Shown here one piece after another: positions 1 to 5,742 of a stretch of DNA of 8,024 nucleotides. A model generated the notes under the pieces. It was given only the letters and a program-made list of their open reading frames with translations, was not told where the DNA came from and did no database searches. The position numbers were made by a program, and so were the translations under genes. Source of the stretch: a bacterium (GTDB lineage Bacteria; Actinomycetota; Acidimicrobiia; Acidimicrobiales; CATQHL01); NCBI GenBank assembly GCA_026713745.1, contig JAPONU010000091.1, positions 1 to 8,024 of the forward strand, written 5' to 3'. Each line of letters opens with the position of its first letter. Position 1 is the first letter of the stretch.

Positions 1-70
1 CCCGAACCAGACCCCCGCAAACCGCGAAAGCGTCCAACAACTCCCGATCCACACGCTCAGAACCCTGCAT
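1..70 (-). CDS. Probable IS transposase, N-terminus only (IS1182-like), cut by the window edge
   Basis: An open frame starts at the ATG at 70-68 and leaves the window after 23 codons (MQGSERVDRELLDAF, then AVCGGLVR). The opening M-Q-G, then D-R-E-L-L-D, then a hydrophobic stretch, matches from memory the start of actinobacterial IS1182-like (DDE) transposases, which usually continue with a G-S-V-F-x-F-L motif. That motif lies outside the window, so the call rests on the N-terminus alone. A G-rich stretch (GGGGGT) just before the ATG could serve as ribosome binding site. If correct, the IS body lies to the left and its 5' end falls between this start and the next gene. It could instead be an unrelated hypothetical protein. 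Confidence 0.42.
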   Translation of the reverse strand, partial: MQGSERVDRELLDAFAVCGGLVR

Positions 71-122
71 ACCCCCAACATCCCACACCCCGCACCAAAA
101 CGCGAGCCTTTCCACCCCGAAT
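71..122 (-). mobile_element. Candidate outer end of the IS (upstream flank of the transposase start)
   Basis: About 50 bp separate the presumed transposase start from the stop of the next gene. Read on the minus strand they run from GGGGTGGAAAGGC at about 119 through GCGTTTTGGTGCGG. This G-rich start followed by GTTTTGG resembles a terminal inverted repeat in position and composition. The partner end is outside the window and no target-site duplication can be tested, so this is an inference from position. Confidence 0.25.
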
Positions 123-125
123 TAC

Positions 126-338
126 TCACCAGTCTCCTAGGGGCACACCGTCGATGGACGTAGACGGGTCGCCGGCATCGGAGGGCGATGGCCTTGGAAC
201 TTTCGCCTGATTGTCGCTTGCCTGGTCGGTGAACGCATCGGTCGTCAAGGCGACCGCGAAGAATGTCCACCCCAAAGCGATAGCCAGAATGCCAACAACT
301 ATGGCGAGCCAGGTTCCGGCGCTCCAAGAAGCACCCAT
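126..338 (-). CDS. Small single-pass membrane protein, unknown function
   Basis: The gene encodes 70 residues. The ATG at 338-336 is preceded by AGGAGG (350-345) at a 6-base spacing, a near-perfect Shine-Dalgarno that fixes the start and argues for a real gene. Residues about 9-31 (from TWLAIVVG to FAVAL) form one hydrophobic membrane helix after a short uncharged N-terminus. The rest is a polar, proline- and serine-rich tail of about 38 residues with K-V-P-R-P-S-P, ending G-D-W. No lipobox or catalytic motif is present. It may be a small membrane-anchored accessory peptide. It points away from the transporter fragment at 448-752 and toward the IS end. I do not recognise a family. Confidence 0.72.
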   Translation of the reverse strand: MGASWSAGTWLAIVVGILAIALGWTFFAVALTTDAFTDQASDNQAKVPRPSPSDAGDPSTSIDGVPLGDW

Positions 339-341
339 ACT

Positions 342-350
342 CCACCTCCT
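342..350 (-). promoter_or_regulatory. Strong Shine-Dalgarno of the small membrane protein gene
   Basis: AGGAGGTGG is read on the minus strand from 350 to 342, and the ATG follows three bases later. It is the strongest ribosome binding site in the window and supports the start at 338. Confidence 0.75.
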
Positions 351-447
351 GTGTTGAGAGCCAGCGTGAGCCGCTAGAGCCTAACGAGGTGCCTGCGCTG
401 GCGAGTCGGTCAGCACGCCTTCGCGGCGAGAACCGCCTCATCATTCG

Positions 448-752
448 AGGGCAAGCCTCGCGGCGGCGGCCGTATCAGCGGTGCTGCTGGCCCCAGCGTC
501 TTGGGGGAGAGGACGGGGAAACGACCACCCCGCCGCCACCACCGGCCACCGAGGCGCCGCTACTGAGGCGCCGGCGGCGCCGTCCGACACCCGCCGAGGA
601 CCCCGTGGAACTGTCGCAGGCCGGTGGCCCCTCTCCGAGGTGCAGGACCGCGGCTCGGTTCGCAGCGGCGTGGCCGACGCCCTGCCGGGCTTCAATTTCC
701 CGACCCCGACCGCGACCACGAGGGCTTCGACTCGGACGTTTGTCGGGTCATC
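448..752 (+). pseudogene. Fragment of an amino-acid ABC transporter substrate-binding lipoprotein (AapJ-like), frame-broken
   Basis: Three successive frames join into the front of a periplasmic-type amino-acid binding protein (SBP_bac_3, general L-amino-acid class). First comes a signal-like ASLAAAAVSAVLLAPAS (451-510). One restored base near 512 would give a lipobox Cys followed by GGEDGETTTPPPPPATEAP, a typical lipoprotein linker. After a second shift near 560-565 comes ATEAPAAPSDT, then LSEVQDRGSVRSGV and ADALPGFNFP. After a third shift near 700 comes DRDHEGFDSDVCRVI. The pattern R-G-x-x-R-x-G-V, L-P-G-F, then G-F-D-x-D-x-C-R-x-I is diagnostic of the family. Homology stops at about 752, where A-A-A-V-F-G-D would be expected. 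A whole protein has about 330-370 residues, so only about 90 remain, and no start codon opens the first frame. It is most likely a dead remnant. Recognition rests on motif memory, not a search. Confidence 0.62.
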
Positions 753-895
753 CCTTGTCCTCTCACGGTGTCGTTGCACTGGGCCAACCCGTGGCCTATC
801 CTCCATACAGATGTTCGTAGAACGCCCCGATGCTCGTGAACGGCATTTGCTGGCATCGAGGGACTCCCCCCGAGTACAGCGAGACGCAGCAGATC

Positions 896-1768
896 ATGAC
901 AACTGCACCATCCCACCTCATTGATTCAGGACGAGCAGTACTTGAGCAGTTGGGTGGCATCGCCCTCGACTTCGTAGAACTCGATCCTGCGGCACCGGCC
1001 ATAGCGGAGAACACTCTTGCTAACCGTTCAGGCATAGATCCGACGCGTGACCTTGTCTCAATCCCTGGGGTCTGGCTCCACCTCCAGTTAAGGCTCCACG
1101 CTGCTCGGGAGCACTTGGTCAGCTCGCTGTACCTCACGGGCCTAGCCCCCGGGAGAGCCGTGGTGAACCCGGCAACAACCTTGGCTCGGAGCGCGGTGGA
1201 GGCATCAGCAGTCATTCTGTGGCTGTGCAGCAACACCATCACTTGGGAAGAACGCTTGCGGAGAGGCAGCCAACTCCACCTGACATCCGCGTTCAACTGC
1301 TTGAAGGCGATGGGAATCGATCCACGCAACCCGCCCGACCCTTCAACCGTCGATCAGGACATCATGATCAGCATCGCGGAGTGCAACACGCTCATCGACT
1401 GGGTGAGGGCTCAAGGTTGGACCTGTAGACGCGGTAAGCAACAAGGCAAGGCTCCGACCATCAGTACCTGGGTGAGAGAGGTACCCGCTTATTCCGACTT
1501 GATGGATGACGCCTCCGCTGTTGGCGCACTGCCCCCAAAGATGCTGAGACAGCTCTATGCGACGTACAGCCGATCTGTGCACACCGATCCGGTCACTGTG
1601 ATAAGTGGCCCCAGCGAAGCAGAACTTGCTCGCATGGCCTCTGCTCACGGTGCGATTGCCACAGCTGTAGCAATCTACGGAATCGCCTGGATGCAGTTCG
1701 CTAGCTGGTGCTCCGTGCCAAGCCCAGATGGTGCGCGAGAGAACATCATTGCCGTGCTCCGGGAATGA
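896..1768 (+). CDS. Helical protein of unknown function (DUF5677-like in pattern)
   Basis: The gene encodes 290 residues from the ATG at 896 (MTTAPSHLID). An in-frame ATG at 830 would add 22 less natural residues. Neither start has a clear ribosome binding site. The protein appears almost wholly alpha-helical, with no signal peptide and no strong membrane helix. Two stretches suggest the loose DUF5677/HEPN-like helical class: A-R-S-A-V-E-A-S-A-V-I-L-W-L (about residues 101-114), and Y-A-T-Y-S-R-S-V-H-T-D-P near residues 221-232, resembling the 'Y-x-x-L-S-x-x-V-H' signature of that class. No R-x4-6-H RNase motif can be claimed. GC content and third-position GC are visibly lower than in the flanking genes, which suggests separate acquisition. 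It stands alone, without an obvious operon partner. The reading frame is convincing; the family is a guess. Confidence 0.68.
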   Translation: MTTAPSHLIDSGRAVLEQLGGIALDFVELDPAAPAIAENTLANRSGIDPTRDLVSIPGVWLHLQLRLHAAREHLVSSLYLTGLAPGRAVVNPATTLARSAVEASAVILWLCSNTITWEERLRRGSQLHLTSAFNCLKAMGIDPRNPPDPSTVDQDIMISIAECNTLIDWVRAQGWTCRRGKQQGKAPTISTWVREVPAYSDLMDDASAVGALPPKMLRQLYATYSRSVHTDPVTVISGPSEAELARMASAHGAIATAVAIYGIAWMQFASWCSVPSPDGARENIIAVLRE

Positions 1769-2122
1769 GCGGGCATCAGATCGACAGTCGTCCAGATGGT
1801 TGATGCGCTACTCGGTTGCCGCGTTGGCATGCGGTCCGAGCAGCCCACGATCGAGCCAGAACGGAGCGTTAGGCCATAACTGGCGAACCTGGTGAGAACC
1901 AACTCGCCAAGAGGCCTTCGGCGGAGCGGGGCTCCACGACAACGAAGCCTTCAAATGCTCGTTGATCAGGGAATATGGTGAGGACTCTGCGTTCGGTTAT
2001 CACTCGTGATGTCACAGACGAATGGTGTTCGGCAGCACGGGCGCCTCCTCTGGTCGGTGTCGTGCATGTCGCCTCACCGTTCCTCCACCGGGGCACGCGC
2101 ATGAGGATCCCATCACTGCTGT

Positions 2123-2168
2123 GTATGGCGCGCAGGTGTCGGGCGTGTGTCGTGCGTATGGCGCGCAG
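2123..2168. repeat. Pair of 13-bp direct repeats (GTATGGCGCGCAG)
   Basis: The same 13 bases occur at 2123-2135 and 2156-2168, a 33-bp period. The bases between are G/T-rich (GTGTCGGGCGTGTGTC). Each copy contains the palindrome GCGC. No further copies were seen nearby. This could be a paired protein-binding site or a chance short duplication. Confidence 0.45.
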
Positions 2169-2532
2169 AGGGGCGCGCGCTGTCGCCCGTGTCTCGCCGC
2201 CTCGAACACTCAGGCTGCGTCGGCCCGCGGGCACCGACAGGCCGTTGGCCGCCAGAGGCCGCGATCGCCCCCGCAGGCAGCCTCTGCGAGCTTCGCTCGT
2301 CGCCGCCGCCGCGGTAGTGCCGCCAAATCTGCCCGCATTGCCGCCCAGGAGCCGCAGGGGCGCCGAGAACGGCCCTGACGCGTGCGCCATCGCGGGCGCC
2401 ATCTCACCGGCCCATGAGGGCCGTCTCTGCGTACTGCCGCACAGCGCCGCCGCATCCCGCCGCTCTCCGCCGGACCTGGTCGCCCGCCGAGGGGCGCCAG
2501 AGACGTTCCGCCCACCCCCGCCGAGACTAGGC

Positions 2533-2554
2533 GTGGCCCCTATATCGGGGCCAC
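2533..2554. promoter_or_regulatory. Perfect inverted repeat upstream of the GyrB/ParE-like gene
   Basis: Arms GTGGCCCC (2533-2540) and GGGGCCAC (2547-2554) are separated by TATATC. The site ends exactly where the possible TTG start at 2555 begins and about 100 bp before the GTG at 2652. With no T-tract after it, an operator or a hairpin in the leader fits better than a canonical terminator. Confidence 0.45.
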
Positions 2555-2651
2555 TTGGCGGTGGGGAAGGCTCGTTCCACGTCCGAACAGGCCCCACCGA
2601 CGCTGTTCTCCGCGCTCCCGGAGGGGATCGCTGCGCCCCCCGGGGGATGCG

Positions 2652-4263
2652 GTGGAGGAGTACGACGCCGCCGCGATCCGGTCGCTGGACGGCATGGAGG
2701 CCGTCGGCACCCGCCCGGGCATGTGTATCGGCGGCACGGGCACCGATGGTTTGATGCACCTGCTGTGGGAACTCATCGACAATGGCGTGGATGAGGAGGC
2801 GGCGGGTCACGCCACGCGTCTGGATCTAACTTTCGCCGCCGACGGGTCGGTCATTGTTCGCGACGATGGGCGGGGGATCCCGACGGGCTGGCCGCCGGGG
2901 CGGGACGTGTCCGCCATTGAGGTGGTGTTCAGCGAACTGCACGCCGGCGGCCAGTTCGGCGCCGGCGGGTCATCCTCGCCGTATGGGGCCAGCGGCGGGC
3001 TGCACGGGGTGGGAGCGTCGGTCGTCAACGCCTTGTCTCGGCGCCTCACCGTCGAGGTGGGCCGCGACGGCTACGTGTGCCGCCTCGACTTCGACGCCCG
3101 CCGCCCGGGCCGCCGCGACGGTGCTCGCTTCACTGAGACCCACGAGATGCAGCGGGGGGGCGTCCCGGCGCACGTTCACGAAGGTGCGCTTCTGGCCGGA
3201 CTGGGACATATTCGAGCCGGAGGCAACCTTGGACGCCGCCGCCACCTGCGATCGGGCACGCCTCATGTGCCACCTGGTGCCCGGCCTGCGCATAACCGTC
3301 ACCGACCGCCGCCCGGGGGCGATCCCGCCGTTCGATTACCGGGCTACCGACGGGCTCAGCGCCCTCGTAGCGTCGGCTGTGGCGGACCGGGCGACGGTGA
3401 CACGGGTCATCGCCGTGTCGGGCGAGGGGTCGTTCGAGGAGCGGGTCCCGGCGGGAGGCGAACTCACGACGGTACGCCGATCATGCGAGGTCAAAGGTGC
3501 GCTGCAGTGGACCACGGGCCACCAGTCCGAGGTGCGATCCTTTGCGAGCACGATCCCCACCCCCGCTGGCGGCACGCACGTAACGGGGCTCGAGCGGGCG
3601 CTGAACCGGGCGGTCAACGATGTGCTGTTGGATGGGTCCAAGCGCCTGGACCGACTCGACGAAAGGGCGCACCGCGATGACGTCCAGGAGGGGCTCGTCG
3701 CGGCGCGGCAGGTCGTGGTGGCGGATCCGCAGTTCCGGGGTCAGACGAAGCAGGAGTTGGGGACGCCTGCGGTGCAGTCACTCGTCTACGACGCCGTGAA
3801 GTCGTCGTAGACGAGTGGTTCACCTCCGCTGGCCCGCGGAGCCACGTGACGGCGCTGCGGGCCAAGATCCTCGAAGCCGTCGAGGCGCGGGTAGCGGCCC
3901 GGCGCCTGCAGGTCGACCGCCGCCGTGCGTCGTCGCTGGCGGCGACGGGATTACCGGACAAGCTGGCGGATTGCCGTGGCCACGGCCCGGACAGCGAACT
4001 GGTAGTCGTGGAGGGGGGAGTCGGCCGCCGGTCCGGCCAAGGCAGCACGGAACGCTGAGAACGTGGCGATCTTGCCGCTGCGAGGCAAACTCGTCAATGC
4101 GGCGAAGGCGTCGCTGCGTCAGGTGCTCGCGAACGCTGAGGCGCAAGCGCTGTTTCGCTCGGTCGGCGTCGGCGCCGATTTCGACGCGTCGTCGGCGCGT
4201 TACGGGCGCCTCGTCATCTGTGCGACGCTGGCGCCTAACGCGCATCTGACCCGACGCGGCTAG
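2652..4263 (+). pseudogene. GyrB/ParE-type topoisomerase ATPase subunit, frameshifted and lacking the TOPRIM catalytic acids
   Basis: Type IIA topoisomerase B subunits hydrolyse ATP and carry half of the DNA-cleavage centre. The GHKL domain is readable: RPGMCIGGTG (residues 21-30), W-E-L-I-D-N with catalytic E40 and N44, DDGRGIP (71-77), GGLHGVGASVVNAL (115-128). The frame changes in the G7 run at 3154-3160 (+1), and FTKVRFWPDWDIF follows. The transducer contains FRGQTKQELG with the QTK loop. A -1 change near 3799-3803 precedes VVVDEWF. Then come LPDKLADC and VEG. A +1 change in the G6 run at 4013-4018 gives VEG-ESAAGPAKAAR and ILPLRGKLVNAAKAS. The expected D-A-D-V-D-G-A-H reads A-T-L-A-P-N-A-H, and the gene stops 6 residues later, whereas relatives continue for over 100 residues. 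The original start may be TTG 2555 or GTG 2561 (S-A-L-P-E-G-I-A-A-P-P joins the frame if one base of the C6G5 run near 2636-2646 is extra). It is a pseudogene, or a catalytically dead ATPase fragment if the shifts are read errors. Confidence 0.85.
3779..3817. repeat. 15-bp perfect inverted repeat at the second frame break of the topoisomerase gene
   Basis: Arms CACTCGTCTACGACG (3779-3793) and CGTCGTAGACGAGTG (3803-3817) flank a 9-base loop. The TAG that ends the preceding frame (3808-3810) lies in the right arm, and the frame break falls in the loop or at the loop-arm junction. No T-tract follows, so a terminator role is not supported. Confidence 0.8.
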
Positions 4264-4279
4264 ACGTCGACGCCGCCGG
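4259..4279. repeat. 21-bp direct repeat, copy 1 (stop-codon region)
   Basis: It begins GCTAGACGTCGACGCC and ends GCCGG. Copy 2 at 7765-7785 differs only at the seventh base (C versus T). Both copies carry the minus-strand stop codon and the final codons (G-G-V-D-V or G-G-V-D-I) of AbiEii-like genes. In this copy CTAG also supplies the plus-strand stop of the topoisomerase fragment. Confidence 0.75.
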
Positions 4280-5048
4280 ATGGCAGTGGCGGCGGCGCGT
4301 CGTCGAGCGAACCGGCCGGACCTGCAGGTGAGCGGCCGGTCGAGCGCTCCACTGGGAGCGCTGGGGGTGCGGCGCGCAATGACTGCAGGTGGCGCTGCAA
4401 CGCCGGCACGCGGCTGCGCAGATATTCGAGCGTCGGGGCCGCCAGTGCGTCGAATGTGCGGTCTGTCTGGAGGGCGCCGGGGTCCTCCAACAGCGTCACT
4501 ATCCGCGACAGGTCCCGCGCCTCAGGGACCGACCCGTAGCGGTGGGTGTGGAACAGCAGGCCGTCCTCGAGGCGGTACGGGCCGGCGCGGTCGATGGCGG
4601 CCAGGTCGACGTAGTCCCGCAGCTTCGGGCGGTACATGATTACGTCGAGCTTCGACGCCAGCAGGTCCGCCAACGACGCCACAGCCAACCCGTCGACGCT
4701 GACGGCGGCGGCGAGGTTCCGGACATGGCCGGGGTTGTAGCCCCGTGCCGGCGCCCGGAACACCTGCACCTCGACGCCCCGCACCGCCGCATGCAACGTG
4801 TCGGCGCCGACTGACGACACGACGATGTCCTCCGTCGAGGACCGCAGCGATCGAGCGACCCGTTCGCCGGAGAACGACTCCAGCGTCATGAAGTCCAGGT
4901 CGAACGAGCGGCGGTGCCGCAGGTGGATGGCCAGAGCGGTCCCGCCCACGAGCGAACCCTCGAGGCCGCGCGTGGCGGCGGCGAGCGCCGGCCATACGGA
5001 CCGCATCTCTTCGGACAGGTACTCGCTCCACCGGTCGATCTCAGGCAT
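4260..5048 (-). CDS. AbiEii/AbiGii-type nucleotidyltransferase (putative toxin)
   Basis: The gene encodes 262 residues from the ATG at 5048 (MPEIDRWSEYL). The open frame extends upstream to 5426, but that part is an Arg/Ser/Cys-rich shadow of the gene before it. Pol-beta-fold nucleotidyltransferase motifs are clear: GGTAL at 35-39, R-S-F-D-L-D-F with the metal-binding pair D50 and D52, and the AbiEii C-motif K133-L-D-V-I-M-Y-R-P-K-L-R-D-Y-V-D-L at 133-149. AbiEii proteins are toxins of type IV-class toxin-antitoxin and abortive-infection systems; those studied transfer nucleotides to target RNAs. The start overlaps the stop of the upstream winged-helix gene by 8 bases (ATGCCTGA), implying translational coupling. 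The C-terminal 40 residues are Pro/Ala-rich and end G-G-V-D-V. The stop shares CTAG with the convergent topoisomerase fragment. The family is well supported; the target is unknown. Confidence 0.88.
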   Translation of the reverse strand: MPEIDRWSEYLSEEMRSVWPALAAATRGLEGSLVGGTALAIHLRHRRSFDLDFMTLESFSGERVARSLRSSTEDIVVSSVGADTLHAAVRGVEVQVFRAPARGYNPGHVRNLAAAVSVDGLAVASLADLLASKLDVIMYRPKLRDYVDLAAIDRAGPYRLEDGLLFHTHRYGSVPEARDLSRIVTLLEDPGALQTDRTFDALAAPTLEYLRSRVPALQRHLQSLRAAPPALPVERSTGRSPAGPAGSLDDAPPPLPSGGVDV

Positions 5049-5610
5049 CGGCACGGTGAGCGATGGCGATATCGAGGCTGACCGCATCCGGGCCGGCGTC
5101 GTAACCGCGCGACGCTCGCAACTCTCGCAGCGCGTCGAGCGGCAGGTTCGTGAGCGCCCACGCCCTCGCCGCCGGATCGCCGCCGAACATCCGACCGGCG
5201 ACAGTGACCGCGTCCTGAGGCAGACGCAACTCCGCCGGATGCGTCCCCGACGAGAACAGCCACCAGAACTGCGGCGGCACTCGCTCCGGAGGCGCCGACG
5301 GCGGAGGATCCTGCCACGGCAGGCGCGCCAGCAGATCGAGGCACCCCTCGGTGAGGCTGAGTGACCACAGATACGCCGGCACCGACCCGAAGCCCCACAG
5401 GACCCGCTTCTCCTCGCAGCGCACAATGCCGGACGCGCTCAGAACACCTAGGCACCGCTCAGCGCGCGCCATCGACAAGCCGGCGCCAGCGCTGATGCCC
5501 TCGACTGTCGCTCCGGCGAGGCAACGGCGCAACAACGCCACCACGGTGCGCTGATCCGACGGGATCTCGCCGCCGCCGGGCAGCGCCACAGGTGGCGCAA
5601 ATACCGCCAT
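5041..5610 (-). CDS. Winged-helix protein with DUF6922-like C-terminus, putative antitoxin/regulator
   Basis: The gene encodes 189 residues from the ATG at 5610 (MAVFAPPVAL); an in-frame GTG at 5616 would add two residues. Residues about 23-70 (Q-R-T-V-V-A-L-L-R-R-C, then A-T-V-E-G-I-S-A-G-A-G-L-S, then V-L-S-A-S-G-I-V) have the shape of a winged helix-turn-helix: sensor helix, recognition helix, wing. The second half contains PPQFWWLFSSGTHPAELRL, then V-A-G-R-M-F-G-G-D-P-A-A-R-A-W-A-L. This matches the 'F-W-x-L-F-W-x-x-D-P-x-x-L ... G-D-x-x-A-x-x-W' pattern I associate with DUF6922-type proteins coded next to AbiEii-like nucleotidyltransferases. The 8-base overlap with the downstream toxin gene supports a cognate pair. 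In AbiE systems the upstream winged-helix partner is the antitoxin and autorepressor; here that role is inferred. It lies in frame with the small HTH peptide just upstream, separated by one TAG. Confidence 0.72.
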   Translation of the reverse strand: MAVFAPPVALPGGGEIPSDQRTVVALLRRCLAGATVEGISAGAGLSMARAERCLGVLSASGIVRCEEKRVLWGFGSVPAYLWSLSLTEGCLDLLARLPWQDPPPSAPPERVPPQFWWLFSSGTHPAELRLPQDAVTVAGRMFGGDPAARAWALTNLPLDALRELRASRGYDAGPDAVSLDIAIAHRADA

Positions 5611-5619
5611 GACCACAGC

Positions 5620-5742
5620 CTACGCGTCGGCCAGGCGCAACTCCTTGACGATGCGCCGAGCGGCGCGGTCCTCGACGGCGAGGTAGCCGAGTAGATCTTC
5701 CTTGGTGAACTTGCGGCCGTCCGGAGCGTGGGCGTCACTCAC
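5620..5742 (-). CDS. 40-residue helix-turn-helix peptide
   Basis: GTG at 5742 overlaps the stop of the preceding gene by 8 bases (GTGAGTGA), a common coupling arrangement. The product reads MSDAHAPDGRKFTKEDLLGY, then L-A-V-E-D-R-A-A-R-R-I-V-K-E-L-R-L-A-D-A. The second half has the spacing of a helix-turn-helix (E-D-L-L-x-x-L-A-V, turn, A-A-R-R-I-V-K-E-L), close to DeoR/MarR-like recognition helices. The TAG stop (5622-5620) is followed two codons later in the same frame by the start codons of the winged-helix gene. This may therefore be the N-terminus of that gene, cut off by an amber codon. Such a short HTH alone would be unusual. Confidence 0.5.
   Translation of the reverse strand: MSDAHAPDGRKFTKEDLLGYLAVEDRAARRIVKELRLADA

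Larger units (their letters stand above)
1769..2554. other. About 780 bp without a recognisable gene
   Basis: Open frames exist on both strands, but most translate to Arg/Pro/Ala-rich, family-less sequence typical of shadows in GC-rich DNA. The one protein-like stretch is on the minus strand between about 2000 and 1869: it reads S-R-V-I-T-E-R-R-V-L-T-I-F-P-D-Q-R-A-F-E and ends in TAA. It could be the 3' remnant of a gene. The region also holds a 13-bp direct repeat (2123 and 2156) and a perfect inverted repeat (2533-2554). Confidence 0.4.

Noticed and set aside
1865..1872. GCGTTAGGC resembles the 3' end of an integron attC site, and GCCTAAC occurs at 379-385
   Set aside because: No RYYYAAC lies at attC distance upstream of 1868, and the two matches are about 1.5 kb apart. 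No folded attC can be drawn, so the short matches are likely chance.
1975..2754. Plus-strand open frame of 259 codons before the topoisomerase gene
   Set aside because: Very Arg/Pro/Ala-rich, no domain, no ribosome binding site, and it overlaps the true GyrB frame at its end.
1869..2810. Long minus-strand open frame of 313 codons
   Set aside because: It runs antisense through the GyrB N-terminus and is Arg/Gly/Pro-rich over most of its length. Only the last 50 codons look protein-like, so it is not called as a gene.
5049..5426. Upstream extension of the AbiEii frame (388 codons in total)
   Set aside because: The extra 126 residues are an Arg/Cys/Ser-rich shadow of the winged-helix gene. The ATG at 5048, overlapping that gene's stop, is the natural start.
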